A DNA stretch of 64,000 nt, taken from NCBI RefSeq assembly GCF_019797765.1, contig NZ_CP081862.1, positions 2,294,001 through 2,358,000 on the forward strand, read 5' to 3'. Shown here in pieces: positions 47,131 to 59,147 of this stretch (within the stretch, counting starts at the first letter, position 1; every line of letters starts with the position of its first letter). The notes under the pieces were generated by a model. It worked only from the letters and a program-made list of their open reading frames with translations. It did not search any database and was not told the DNA's origin. The position numbers and the translations under genes are program-made. This stretch comes from Cellulomonas sp. C5510 (GTDB taxonomy: Bacteria > Actinomycetota > Actinomycetes > Actinomycetales > Cellulomonadaceae).

Positions 47131-47314
47131 TTGGTCCCTGTCCCTCCACCGTGCCCGGACGTGGCTCGACCCGGCTGCTTGCCGCGCGCCCCGTCGCCGA
47201 CCCGGCACAAACGCCGGCCATTCTACGAGCCCCAGCGCCCGCCCGCCGACGAGAATTCCCGCCCCCCTCGGCCCCGCCCCGCCGCGCGACGCGCGCTCCG
47301 CTCCCGCCCTGCGC

Positions 47315-47383
47315 CGAGTTCGGCAGCCCCGGTCGAGGTCGGCAGCTCCAGGTGCCGACCTCGCACCCCGACTGCCGAACTCG
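47315..47383. repeat. nested palindrome between ABC-F and bioY genes
   Basis: Outer arms CGAGTTCGGCAG (47315-47326) and its perfect complement (47372-47383); inner arms CGAGGTCGGCA (47334-47344) and its perfect complement (47353-47363), 8-nt loop. Outer and inner words differ at one base. The 442-bp interval 47131-47572 has no gene; it also holds the G-rich tract and the bioY promoter. Confidence 0.88.
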
Positions 47384-47398
47384 CGGGAGGTGAACGCG

Positions 47399-47458
47399 GG
47401 TGGGTGGTGGGCCGGGGTGGGGTGGGTGGGTGGGGTGGGCGGGGTGGGTGGGTGGGTG
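47399..47458 (+). other. long G-rich tract, strong G-quadruplex candidate
   Basis: About a dozen runs of three or four G separated mostly by single T residues. The last part alone is GGGTGGGTGGG with 1-nt loops, the arrangement that favours parallel quadruplexes. It lies 16 bp from the nested palindrome and 70 bp upstream of the bioY -10. Confidence 0.7.
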
Positions 47459-47527
47459 CGGAAACCTCCAGCGGGGTGGGGGGAGTGTTGGGCGGGTCGA
47501 CCGGCGACCCCGCCGGGTAGGGCGAAC

Positions 47528-47533
47528 TAGCGT
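47528..47533 (+). promoter_or_regulatory. bioY -10 element
   Basis: TAGCGT, the same hexamer used before several genes in this window. It predicts a start near 47540 and a leader of about 33 nt ending in GCGAGGT before the bioY ATG. No biotin-repressor site is recognised. Confidence 0.5.
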
Positions 47534-47572
47534 GACGGCAGCACACCCGTCCGCCCCGTCCAGCGAGGTCCC

Positions 47573-48283
47573 ATGTCCGAGCAGCACCGTCCCGAGCACG
47601 ACCCGACGGCACGACCCGCCACCTCCGCCGACCTCCGGCCCGCCGAGCCCCGCTCGCCCGGTGCCCCGGCGTCCGGCGCCGCCGCCACGGCGGCGTCCCC
47701 CGCGATCCCCGCTCCCGTGGCCCGCGCGTCCGTCGCGACCGACCTGGCCCTGGTGGCGACGTTCGCCGCGTTCGTCGCGGTGTGCGCGGTGCTGCCGGCG
47801 ATCCCGACGGGCGGCGCGGTGCCCATCACGCTGCAGACGTTCGGCGTGGTGCTGACCGGGCTGGTGCTCGGGCCGCGCCGCGGCTTCCTGGCCCTGCTGC
47901 TGTACGTCGCCGTCGGGCTCGCGGGGCTGCCGGTGTTCGCCGGGGCGACGGGCGGGCTGGGCGTGCTCGCCGGCCCGTCCGCCGGGTACCTGCTCGCGTT
48001 CCCCGCGGCGGCCGCCGTCGCCGGCGCGCTCGGCCTGCTGGCCCGCCGGGCGGCTCCCCGCTGGCGCGTCCCCGCCCTGTTCGGTGCCGCGGCCGCCGCC
48101 ACGCTGCTGACGGTCCACCCGCTGGGCATCGCCGTCATGGGCTGGCGGCTCGGGCTGTCGCCGTCGGAGGCGATCACCGCGGGCGCGGTGTTCCTGCCGG
48201 GCGACGCGATCAAGAACCTCCTCGCCGCCGTCGTCGCGGCCGCCGCGCTCCGCGCGTTCCCCGACCTGCTGCGCGGCCGGTGA
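47573..48283 (+). CDS. bioY: biotin ECF transporter S component
   Basis: A 236-residue membrane protein. After a 50-residue Ala/Pro-rich N-terminal extension come six membrane helices with BioY signatures: VPITLQTFGVVLTGLVLGPR, LLLYVAVGLAGLPVFAG and GPSAGYLLAFPAAA. It binds biotin for uptake. The last codon overlaps the GTG of bioM, and bioN overlaps bioM, so the three transporter parts are translationally coupled. Confidence 0.95.
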   Translation: MSEQHRPEHDPTARPATSADLRPAEPRSPGAPASGAAATAASPAIPAPVARASVATDLALVATFAAFVAVCAVLPAIPTGGAVPITLQTFGVVLTGLVLGPRRGFLALLLYVAVGLAGLPVFAGATGGLGVLAGPSAGYLLAFPAAAAVAGALGLLARRAAPRWRVPALFGAAAAATLLTVHPLGIAVMGWRLGLSPSEAITAGAVFLPGDAIKNLLAAVVAAAALRAFPDLLRGR

Positions 48284-49143
48284 TCGAGCTCGACGGCGCG
48301 GTCGTCACCGCGTACGCCCCCGGTGCGGCCCGGCGGGGCTCGGAGCGGGTCGTCACGCTGCTGGGTCCCGTGACCTGCACGCTGACCGAGCGCCGCATCG
48401 CGGTGGTCGGGGCGAACGGGTCGGGCAAGTCGACGCTCGCCCGCCTGCTGAACGGGCTGACGCTCCCGTCGGCCGGGGCGGTCCGGGTCGACGGTCTGGA
48501 CACCGCACGCGACGGTGCGGCCGTGCGGCGGCGCGTCGGCTTCCTGTTCACCGACCCCGACGCCCAGGTCGTCATGCCGACCCCCGTCGAGGACGTCGCG
48601 CTGTCGCTGCGGCGCCGCGGGGTGCCGGCGCGCGAGCGGGACGCGCGGGCGCGGGAGGCGCTGGCGCGGGTGGGTCTCGCGGAGCGCGCGGACGTCCCGG
48701 TGCGGGCGCTGTCCGGCGGGCAGCGGCAGCTCCTGGCCCTCGCGGCCGTGCTCGCCACCGAGCCGGACGTGCTGGTCTGCGACGAGCCGACGACGCTGCT
48801 GGACCTGCGCTGGCGCGGCGTCGTGGACGCCCTGCTCGCGGACCTGCCGCAGCAGGTGGTGCAGGTGACGCACGACCTGGAGGCCGCGGCGCGCGCCGAC
48901 CGGGTGCTCGTCGTCGACGAGGGCCGCGTCGTCCACGACGGCCCACCCGCGGTGACCCTGGCGGCGTACCGCGCCCTCATGTCCGCCCCGCCCCCCGCCT
49001 CCCCCGGCGCCCCCACGGCTCCCGCCGACGCGAGCGAGGTCGTCACTTCCGGCCGAGGTCGGCAGGCCGGACGCACGACCTCGGCCCGGGGTGACGACCT
49101 CGGCGGTCTCCCCGACGCGGGAGCCGACGGGAACCGGCCGTGA
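48280..49143 (+). CDS. bioM: biotin ECF transporter A component (CbiO-type ATPase)
   Basis: A 287-residue ATPase: Walker [18 protein letters not shown]-loop region LFTDPDAQVVMPTPVEDV, signature ALSGGQRQLLALAAVL, Walker B VLVCDEPTTLLDL, switch His in VTHDLEAAARADRVLVV. It energises BioY/BioN. The C-terminal ~40 residues after AYRALMSA are Pro/Ala/Gly/Arg low-complexity and encoded partly by a nested palindrome (49035-49102), so the natural domain probably ends near residue 240 and the tail was added later. Confidence 0.93.
   Translation: MIELDGAVVTAYAPGAARRGSERVVTLLGPVTCTLTERRIAVVGANGSGKSTLARLLNGLTLPSAGAVRVDGLDTARDGAAVRRRVGFLFTDPDAQVVMPTPVEDVALSLRRRGVPARERDARAREALARVGLAERADVPVRALSGGQRQLLALAAVLATEPDVLVCDEPTTLLDLRWRGVVDALLADLPQQVVQVTHDLEAAARADRVLVVDEGRVVHDGPPAVTLAAYRALMSAPPPASPGAPTAPADASEVVTSGRGRQAGRTTSARGDDLGGLPDAGADGNRP
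49035..49102. repeat. nested palindrome inside the 3' end of bioM
   Basis: Outer arms CGAGGTCGTCAC (49035-49046) and complement (49091-49102); inner arms GGCCGAGGTCG (49051-49061) and complement (49076-49086); 14-nt loop. The 12-mer CGAGGTCGGCAG at 49054-49065 is identical to 47334-47345 in the intergenic element 1.7 kb away. Here it is translated as part of the unusual BioM tail. Confidence 0.88.
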
Positions 49144-49742
49144 CGCTGCTCGGCGCGCACCGGACCGCGCGCACGCCGCTCGACCGGGCACCGGCGGGCG
49201 CGAAGCTCGCCGGGCTCGCGGTGCTGGGCGTCGCTGTCGTCGTGTCCGCCGGCGTCGTCCCGTCGCTCACCCTGCTGGCGGCGACGGTCGCCCTCGCGGC
49301 GGTGGCCGCCCTGCCGCCGGGCCCGACGCTGCGCGGGATGCTGCCGGTGCTGGCCACGGCGACCGTCGCCGGCGCGTACCAGGCGTGGGCGCGGGGCTGG
49401 GCACCGGCGGTCGAGGTCGTCGCGGACCTGCTGACCCTGGTGCTCGCCGCCGCGGTCGTCACGGCGACGACGCCGGCCGACCGGTTGCTCGACGGCCTCA
49501 CCCGGGCCGTGCACCCGCTGCGACGGGTGGGCGTCCGACCCGATGTCGTGGCACTCGCCGTCGCGCTGGTGCTGCGGACCGTGCCCGAGATCGCCCGCAC
49601 GGTGCACGAGGTGCGGGACGCGGCCCGCGCGCGCGGCGCCGAGCGGGACCCGCGCGTGTGGCTCACGCCCGCGGTGCTGCGCGTGTTGGGCCGAGCGCGC
49701 GACCTCGGCGAGGCGCTGGCCGCCCGCGGCATCGTCGACTGA
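49140..49742 (+). CDS. bioN: biotin ECF transporter T component
   Basis: A 200-residue CbiQ/EcfT-type membrane protein with about five helices. Coupling motifs are ARARGAERDPR and a second ALAARGI near the C-terminus, the Ala-Arg-Gly signatures that contact the ATPase. The GTG start overlaps the bioM stop. It completes bioYMN. The 188 bp after it contain the metallopeptidase promoter and nothing else recognised. Confidence 0.93.
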   Translation: MTLLGAHRTARTPLDRAPAGAKLAGLAVLGVAVVVSAGVVPSLTLLAATVALAAVAALPPGPTLRGMLPVLATATVAGAYQAWARGWAPAVEVVADLLTLVLAAAVVTATTPADRLLDGLTRAVHPLRRVGVRPDVVALAVALVLRTVPEIARTVHEVRDAARARGAERDPRVWLTPAVLRVLGRARDLGEALAARGIVD

Positions 49743-49930
49743 GCCACGGTCCGCCGCCGACCCACGGTCCGCGATCCGGTCGCGTCCGACCGCAGCGCGC
49801 GGCGTCGCGCGCCGCGGGCCGCGTGTCCGCCGCGCCCACGGGCGGCACCGGGCGGCACCGGACTCCCGCCCCACCGACGGTCGCGGCGTCCGCCGCGCGC
49901 GCCGACCCGCGCGGCGCTACCGTCCCGGCC

Positions 49931-50824
49931 ATGACGTTCCAGGGCGGCGGCCGGTTCGAGGGCGGGCGCGTCGAGTCGCGCCGGGGTGGTCGGGGCCGCG
50001 GCATCGCGGTCGGCGGCGGCCTCGGCGGCCTGGTGCTCGTCGCGCTGGTGGTGCTGCTGGGTGGCGACCCGTCCCAGCTCCTCCAGGGGCCCGCGGGCGA
50101 CGGCGGCGGCGAGCAGGTGTCGCAGGTCGGCGACTGCTCCGCCGAGCAGGCCAACAGCGACCGCGCGTGCCGGCTGTCGGCCACCGTGCAGTCGCTGGAC
50201 GCGTACTGGGAGCAGGTGCTGCCGGCCGCCGGCGTGCAGGCGTCGGCGGAGCAGGTGCAGCCGGGCGTGGTCGAGTTCGCCCAGGCCACCGACACCGGCT
50301 GCGGCGCGGCGTCCGCGAGCACCGGCCCGTTCTACTGCCCGCCGGACCGCACCATCTACCTCGACCTGTCGTTCCACGACCTGCTGGTGTCGCAGTACGG
50401 GTCCGCGGGCGGCCCGCTCGCGGAGATGTACGTGGTGGCGCACGAGTACGGGCACCACGTCCAGAACGTCACCGGCGTGTTCGACCGCACGGACCGCTCC
50501 GGCACCGGGGACGACTCCGACTCGGTGCGCGTGGAGCTGCAGGCCGACTGCTACGCGGGCCTGTGGGCCGGGCACGCCGCGACGACGGTCGACCCGGACA
50601 CCGGCGTGACGTACCTGGAGCCGATCACGCGCGGGCAGCTCGCCGACGCGCTGTCCGCCGCGGCGGCCGTCGGGGACGACCACATCCAGCAGCAGTCCGA
50701 CGGCGGCGTGGACCCGGACACCTGGACGCACGGGTCGGGCGAGCAGCGGCAGCGCTGGTTCACCACCGGCTACGAGCAGGGCACCCTCGCGGCGTGCGAC
50801 ACCTTCGCGGTGACGGAGCCGTAG
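49931..50824 (+). CDS. neutral zinc metallopeptidase (KPN_02809-like family)
   Basis: A 297-residue membrane-anchored protein: Gly/Arg-rich N-terminus, one membrane helix (about 25-46), then an extracytoplasmic zincin domain. The active-site motif is VVAHEYGHHVQN with His171, Glu172, His175. The downstream SVRVELQADCYAGLWAGHA supplies the third ligand region. Four cysteines around 69-136 may form disulfides. The substrate is unknown. TACCGT (49918-49923) ends 7 nt before the ATG: leaderless pattern. Confidence 0.92.
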   Translation: MTFQGGGRFEGGRVESRRGGRGRGIAVGGGLGGLVLVALVVLLGGDPSQLLQGPAGDGGGEQVSQVGDCSAEQANSDRACRLSATVQSLDAYWEQVLPAAGVQASAEQVQPGVVEFAQATDTGCGAASASTGPFYCPPDRTIYLDLSFHDLLVSQYGSAGGPLAEMYVVAHEYGHHVQNVTGVFDRTDRSGTGDDSDSVRVELQADCYAGLWAGHAATTVDPDTGVTYLEPITRGQLADALSAAAAVGDDHIQQQSDGGVDPDTWTHGSGEQRQRWFTTGYEQGTLAACDTFAVTEP

Positions 50825-50847
50825 CCGGGCCCGTCACCGCGGCCCGG
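50825..50847. terminator. terminator after the metallopeptidase gene
   Basis: CCGGGCC (50825-50831) and GGCCCGG (50841-50847) with a 9-nt loop directly after the stop codon. Confidence 0.55.
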
Positions 50848-50880
50848 GCGATCCCCGACGCCGCCTGGTCCGGCACGACG

Positions 50881-50916
50881 ACGGCCGGCCACCCCGCGCA
50901 GGGGGCGACCGGCCGT
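50881..50916. terminator. terminator of the suf operon
   Basis: ACGGCCGG (50881-50888) pairs with CCGGCCGT (50909-50916); a smaller C-run/G-run pair lies inside. It is 21 bp past the sufT stop in the direction of the operon. Confidence 0.7.
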
Positions 50917-50936
50917 GACGTCCGCGACGGGAGGGG

Positions 50937-51280
50937 TCAGATGTTGAACCCCAGCGCCCGCATCTGCGCGCGCCCGTCCTCGGTGATGCGCTCCGGCCCC
51001 CACGGCGGCATCCACACCCAGTTGATGCGGAACGAGTCGACGAGCCCCTCGAGCGACGAGCCCGCCTGGTCCTCGATGACGTCCGTCAGCGGGCAGGCCG
51101 CCGAGGTCAGGGTCATGTCGATGGTCACGTGCCGGTTCGGCTCGAGCGCGATGCCGTAGACGAGGCCGAGGTCGACCACGTTGATGCCGAGCTCGGGGTC
51201 GATGACGTCGCGGAGCGCCTCCTCGACGTCGGCGGCGTTCGCGGGTGCCTGGTCCGGCTGGCCCGAGACGGTGGTGTCGC

Positions 51281-51284
<4 letters not shown>
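50937..51284 (-). CDS. sufT: MIP18/SufT-family Fe-S assembly factor
   Basis: A 115-residue DUF59 protein. DVIDPELGINVVDLGLVYGI is the family core and LTSAACPLTDVIEDQ carries the conserved Thr-Ser-x-x-Cys-Pro motif. In actinobacteria this gene closes the suf operon and helps mature Fe-S proteins. Its ATG overlaps the sufU stop. SufT is the name used for this position in related genomes. Confidence 0.93.
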
Positions 51285-54379
<3,095 letters not shown>

Positions 54380-54383
<4 letters not shown>

Positions 54384-55741
54384 GCGGGCTCGTCCCGGCT
54401 GGTGACCGAGGCGGGCTCGACGAGGATCGCGCGTGCGCCGTCGGTCTGCGGCGTGACGTCGGACGCGTGGTCCCCGCCGGCGGGCGCGACGGCGGCCGGG
54501 GCCCCCGCCGCGGTCGCCGGGGCGAACTCCGTCATCGACCGGGCCAGCTCGGCCTCGATCGCCGCGATCAGCCGCTCCTCGACCTCCGGGACGCCGATCT
54601 GCCCGATCAGCTCCGCGAAGAACCCGCGCACCACCAGGCGGCGGGCGTCCGTCTCCGGGATGCCGCGGGCGCGCAGGTAGAACAGCTGCTCGTCGTCGAA
54701 CCGGCCGGTGGCCGACGCGTGGCCGGCGCCCTCGATGAGGCCGGTCTCGATCTCGAGGTTCGGCACCGAGTCCGCGCGCGCGCCGTCCGTGAGGACGAGG
54801 TTGCGGTTGAGCTCGTAGGTGTCGGTGCCCTCGGCCTCCTTGCGGATCAGCACGTCGCCGACCCACACGGTGTGCGCGCCCTCGCCCTGCAGCGCCCCCT
54901 TGTAGGTGACGCGGCTGGTGCAGGACGGCACCGCGTGGTCGACGAACAGCCGCTGCTCCTGGTGCTGGCCGGCGTCGGCGAAGTACACGCCGAGCATCTC
55001 GACCGAACCGCCCTCGCCGGCGAACTCGGCGTCCGGGGTGAGCCGGACGACGTCACCGCCGAGCGTGACGACGATGTGCTTGACCGTCGCGTCGCGGCCC
55101 AGCCGCACCCGGTGGGCGGCGTTGTGCACGGAGCCCTCGGCCCAGTCCTGCACCGACACGACGGTCAGGTGGGCGCCGTCCTCGGCCACGACCTCGACCG
55201 TCTCGGTCAGCAGCGCCGACCCGACGTGGTCGATGACGACGGTGGCCTGCGACATCGGCTCGGCGTGCACCAGCAGGTGCGACGCCGTCGGCTCCAGCTG
55301 GCCCTCGACGCCCTCGACACGGACCGACGTGACCGTCGACGCGACGGCCTCACGCGGGATCGTCACGACCGTGGCGCGCGGGAACGACGCCCACGCGACC
55401 GCAGCCGCACGGTCCCCCGGCTGCCCGGCGCGCCCGAGGCGGGCGTCGCCGCGGTCGACGATCTCGACCTCGACCTCGGGCGCGTCGACGACCGTGGTCA
55501 GGACGCCGTGGCCGGTCAGCGTGCCGGTCTCCGGCGCGAACAGCGGCGCCAGCCGGTCCACGGGCGAGAACCGCCACTCCTCCTCGCGACCCGTCGGCAC
55601 GGCGAAGTCCGCGACCTCGAACGAGGTCGGGCGCGCGGCGCGGGACGCCTCCGGGACGGTGCCGACGCCGTGGCTGTGCGCCTCGTCGGCGGTCGCCCGG
55701 GAGTGGTCGGTCGACAGACCCTGCTCTGCGGTGGTCGACAT
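54380..55741 (-). CDS. sufD: Fe-S assembly scaffold protein SufD
   Basis: A 453-residue SufB/D-family protein: N-terminal helical part with EEEWRFSPVDRLAPLF, right-handed beta-helix core (HIVVTLGGDVVRLTPDAEFA, YFADAGQHQEQRLFVDHA), and C-terminal RFDDEQLFYLRARGIPETDA followed by RLVVRGFFAE. It partners SufB and SufC. The ~50-residue C-terminal extension after SMTEFAPATA is Ala/Pro-rich. Its ATG overlaps the sufB stop. Confidence 0.95.
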
Positions 55742-57183
55742 CAGCCGACGGCCCCTTCCATCTGCAGCTCGATCAGGCGGTTCAGCTCGAGGGCGTACTC
55801 CATGGGGAGCTCGCGCGCGATGGGCTCCACGAACCCGCGCACGATCATCGCCATGGCCTCCGTCTCGGGCATCCCGCGGGACATCAGGTAGAACAGCTGG
55901 TCCTCGCTCACGCGGGACACCGTGGCCTCGTGGCCCATCGACACGTCGTCCTCGCGGACGTCGACGTACGGGTAGGTGTCGGAGCGCGAGATCTGGTCGA
56001 CCAGCAGGGCGTCGCACAGCACGTTCGACGCCGAGTGCGAGGCGCCCTCGAGCACCTGCACCAGGCCCCGGTACGACGTGCGGCCACCGCCGCGCGCCAC
56101 CGACTTCGACACGATCGATGACGACGTGTGCGGCGCGGCGTGCACCATCTTCGAGCCGGCGTCCTGGTGCTGGCCCTCGCCCGCGAAGGCGATGGACAGC
56201 GTCTCGCCGCGGGCGTGCTCGCCCAGCAGGTAGATCGCCGGGTACTTCATGGTGACCTTGGAGCCGATGTTGCCGTCGACCCACTCCATCGTCGCGCCCT
56301 CGGCGGCGGTCGCCCGCTTCGTCACGAGGTTGTAGACGTTGTTCGACCAGTTCTGGATGGTCGTGTACCGCACGCGGGCGTTCTTCTTCACGATGATCTC
56401 GACCACCGCGGAGTGCAGCGAGTCCGACTGGTAGATCGGCGCGGTGCAGCCCTCGACGTAGTGCACGTACGAGCCCTCGTCCGCGATGATCAGCGTCCGC
56501 TCGAACTGGCCCATGTTCTCGGTGTTGATCCGGAAGTAGGCCTGCAGCGGGATCTCGACGTGGACGCCCGGCGGCACGTACACGAACGAGCCGCCCGACC
56601 ACACGGCGGTGTTGAGCGACGCGAACTTGTTGTCCCCCGGCGGGATGACCGAGCCGAAGTACTGCTCGAACAGCTCCGGGTACTCGCGCAGGCCGGTGTC
56701 GGTGTCGACGAAGATGACGCCCTGCGCCTCGAGCGACTCCTGGATCTGGTGGTAGACCACCTCGGACTCGTACTGCGCGGCGACGCCGGCGACGAGGCGC
56801 TGCTTCTCCGCCTCCGGGATGCCGAGCCGGTCGTAGGTGTTCCGGATGTCCTCGGGCAGGTCCTCCCAGGAGGTCGCCTGCTTCTCCGTGGACCGCACGA
56901 AGTACTTGATGTTGTCGAAGTCGATGCCCGACAGGTCCGCACCCCACCAGGGCATCGGCTTCTTGTCGAACAGGCGCAGCGCCTTGAGGCGCGTCTTGAG
57001 CATCCACTCCGGCTCGTTCTTCAGCGCGGAGATGTTGCGCACGACCGCCTCGGAGAGGCCGCGCTGGGCGGTGGCGCCCGCGGAGTCCGGGTCGTGCCAG
57101 CCGTAGCCGTACGCACCGATCGAGGCGATCGCCTCGTCCTGGGTCATCGGCTCGGCCGTGCGGCCGGGGTCCGTCGTGGTCAT
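55741..57183 (-). CDS. sufB: Fe-S assembly scaffold protein SufB
   Basis: A 480-residue scaffold on which clusters are built. Highly conserved stretches include [63 protein letters not shown] (with the cluster-site Cys) and [20 protein letters not shown]. No intein is present, unlike the mycobacterial SufB. Start ATG at 57183, one base after the sufR stop. Confidence 0.98.
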   Translation of the reverse strand: MTTTDPGRTAEPMTQDEAIASIGAYGYGWHDPDSAGATAQRGLSEAVVRNISALKNEPEWMLKTRLKALRLFDKKPMPWWGADLSGIDFDNIKYFVRSTEKQATSWEDLPEDIRNTYDRLGIPEAEKQRLVAGVAAQYESEVVYHQIQESLEAQGVIFVDTDTGLREYPELFEQYFGSVIPPGDNKFASLNTAVWSGGSFVYVPPGVHVEIPLQAYFRINTENMGQFERTLIIADEGSYVHYVEGCTAPIYQSDSLHSAVVEIIVKKNARVRYTTIQNWSNNVYNLVTKRATAAEGATMEWVDGNIGSKVTMKYPAIYLLGEHARGETLSIAFAGEGQHQDAGSKMVHAAPHTSSSIVSKSVARGGGRTSYRGLVQVLEGASHSASNVLCDALLVDQISRSDTYPYVDVREDDVSMGHEATVSRVSEDQLFYLMSRGMPETEAMAMIVRGFVEPIARELPMEYALELNRLIELQMEGAVG

Positions 57184-57184
57184 C

Positions 57185-58018
57185 TCATCGTCCTTCCGTG
57201 TACGCCGCGGGGGCGGTGGCGTCGGGTCGCTCGGGGGGTGCTGCCGGCAGACCGGGCGGGGGCCCGGAGGTGCCGGCGGGCGGGTCGGTCGCGGTCGGTC
57301 GCCGCACCGGGGTGATCGGGATGTTGGTCGTGCAGACGTGCCCGCCGCGCGCGAGGGTCGCGAGCCGCTGCACGTGGACGCCGAGCATCCGGGAGAACGC
57401 GTGGGCCTCCGCCTCGCAGAGCTCGGGGAACTCCGAGGCGACGTCCTGCACCGGGCAGTGCCCCTGGCAGAGCTGGATCGCGTGGCCGCCGGGCACGGGC
57501 CGGGCGGTGGCGGCGAAGCCGTCGTCCGCGAGCGCCTCCGCCAGCACCCGGGCGCGCCGGGCGGGGTCGGCGCCGGCCTCGGCGAGCGCCTCGGCGTGCC
57601 GCTGCTCGAGCTCGTGGACCCGCCGCTCGGCGAAGCTCCGCACGGCGTCCGCGCCGCCGATCTCGGCGACGAACCGCAGGGCCTGAGCCGCGAGCTCGGA
57701 GTACTGCTGGCTGAGCGCGGCCTGCCCCTCGGCGGTGACGACGTAGTGCTTGGCGGGCCGGCCACGGCGGGCGGGACCGGCCTGGCCGCGCCCGTCGTGG
57801 ACGCCGATCTGGCCCTCCGACTCCAGCGTCGCGAGGTGCCGGCGGACGGCCGCAGCGGTGAGCGACAGCTCGGCGGCGAGCTCGGCCGCGGTGACCGGCC
57901 CGTCGGCGGCGATGAGGTCCAGCACGCGGCGGCGGGTCCCGGCCTCGAGGTCGTGATCGCCCGCGGCCGGGGCAGCGGTCGGCGCCACGGCGAGGGGGCT
58001 CGGCGTCGTCGGACCCAT
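57185..58018 (-). CDS. sufR: Fe-S-sensing suf operon repressor
   Basis: A 277-residue ArsR/DeoR-like winged-helix protein. The DNA-binding domain is at about residues 22-100 ([35 protein letters not shown]). The cluster-binding cysteines are in [13 protein letters not shown] and [10 protein letters not shown], with another near [12 protein letters not shown]. It represses suf when it holds a cluster. The C-terminal tail (about 245-277) is Pro/Ala-rich. It is first in the operon and has its operator directly upstream. Confidence 0.94.
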   Translation of the reverse strand: MGPTTPSPLAVAPTAAPAAGDHDLEAGTRRRVLDLIAADGPVTAAELAAELSLTAAAVRRHLATLESEGQIGVHDGRGQAGPARRGRPAKHYVVTAEGQAALSQQYSELAAQALRFVAEIGGADAVRSFAERRVHELEQRHAEALAEAGADPARRARVLAEALADDGFAATARPVPGGHAIQLCQGHCPVQDVASEFPELCEAEAHAFSRMLGVHVQRLATLARGGHVCTTNIPITPVRRPTATDPPAGTSGPPPGLPAAPPERPDATAPAAYTEGR

Positions 58019-58100
58019 GCACACACCTCCGGTTCGCTGCTGCGCGGCTGACGGCGGTCCCGTGAGGGGCACACCCGGACGCCACGGACGGCATCCGATA

Positions 58101-58122
58101 TCGGCAACATCTTTGTTGCCGA
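58101..58122 (-). promoter_or_regulatory. SufR operator
   Basis: TCGGCAAC-ATCTTT-GTTGCCGA, perfect 8-bp arms with a 6-bp spacer, 83 bp upstream of the sufR start codon. Its core CAAC-N6-GTTG (58105-58118) matches the palindrome reported for SufR in Streptomyces. It could also affect the divergent ABC gene, whose -10 is 48 bp away. Confidence 0.8.
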
Positions 58123-58181
58123 ATTCAGTCCCCGCAAGCAAGGTTCGCCTCACACCCGACGGCGGCCCCTACACTCGCGGG

Positions 58182-59147
58182 GTGCTCGGCCCGACCCCCA
58201 CCCCGCTCGCCGTCGAGGTCCGCGGGCTCGTCAAGCGGTACGACGGCCGGGCGGTCGTCGACGGCCTCGACCTGCACGCGGCACCCGGACGGGTGACGGC
58301 GGTGCTCGGTCCGAACGGCGCCGGCAAGACCACCACGGTCGAGTGCTGCGAGGGGCTGCGCGCACCGGACGGCGGCTCCGTCCGCGTGCTGGGGCTGGAC
58401 CCCGTCGCCGACGCACGCGCCCTGCGGCCCCGCGTCGGGGTCATGCTCCAGGACGCCGGCCTGCCGACCGGCGTGCCGGCGCTCGGTGTGCTGCGGCACG
58501 TCGCCGCGATGTACGCCGACCCGCGGGACGTCGGCGAGCTCGCCGACCGCCTCGGTCTGCACCCGTTCGCCCGCACGACCGTCCGGCGCCTGTCCGGCGG
58601 GCAGCGCCAGCGGCTCGCCCTCGCCACCGCTGTCGTCGGCCGGCCCGACGTGGTCTTCCTCGACGAACCGTCCGCCGGCATGGACCCGCAGGCCCGCCGC
58701 GCCGTGTGGGACCTGGTCGCCGAGCTGCGGTCCGACGGCGTGGCCGTCCTGCTGACCACGCACCTCATGGACGAGGCGGAGGCCCTCGCCGACGAGGTCG
58801 CGGTGGTCGACCACGGCCGTGTCATCGCCCGTGGCGCCGTGCCGGACCTCCTGGCGGGCGCCGACGGGTCGACCCTGGCGTTCCGGGCGACGCCCGGGCT
58901 GCCCGTCGACGACCTCGGCCGGGCGCTGGCCACGGGGGGTCCGTCGGGCGCGGCCGACGCGCGCCGCCCGGTCGTGCGCGAGACGGGACCCGGCGCGTAC
59001 GTCGTCGACGCCCCCGCCGACCCCCGGCTGCTCGCGGCGCTCGCCGCGTGGTGCGCCGACCGCGACGTGCTGCTCACCCACGTGGACGTCGGGCGGCGCA
59101 CCCTCGAGGACGTGTTCCTGGACCTCACCGGACGGACCCTGCGATGA
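58182..59147 (+). CDS. ABC transporter ATP-binding protein
   Basis: A 321-residue ATPase of the drug/daunorubicin-like exporter group: Walker A VLGPNGAGKTTTVECCEG, signature VRRLSGGQRQRLALATAV, Walker B VVFLDEPSAGMDPQARRAV, switch His in LLTTHLMDEAEALADEV. The C-terminal ~90 residues form the usual accessory domain. TACACT (58170-58175) ends 6 nt before the GTG: leaderless pattern. An ABC-2 permease and ctaA follow, the same order as next to suf in mycobacteria, so it may serve respiratory-chain assembly. Substrate unknown. Confidence 0.92.
   Translation: MLGPTPTPLAVEVRGLVKRYDGRAVVDGLDLHAAPGRVTAVLGPNGAGKTTTVECCEGLRAPDGGSVRVLGLDPVADARALRPRVGVMLQDAGLPTGVPALGVLRHVAAMYADPRDVGELADRLGLHPFARTTVRRLSGGQRQRLALATAVVGRPDVVFLDEPSAGMDPQARRAVWDLVAELRSDGVAVLLTTHLMDEAEALADEVAVVDHGRVIARGAVPDLLAGADGSTLAFRATPGLPVDDLGRALATGGPSGAADARRPVVRETGPGAYVVDAPADPRLLAALAAWCADRDVLLTHVDVGRRTLEDVFLDLTGRTLR

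Noticed and set aside
47134-47572. Biotin riboswitch or BirA/BioQ operator before bioY
   Set aside because: I see no sequence resembling known biotin-repressor sites or a conserved aptamer; only a -10 and the structural repeats.
55741-57183. Intein in SufB, as in mycobacteria
   Set aside because: The protein is 480 residues with uninterrupted conserved blocks; no splicing motifs.
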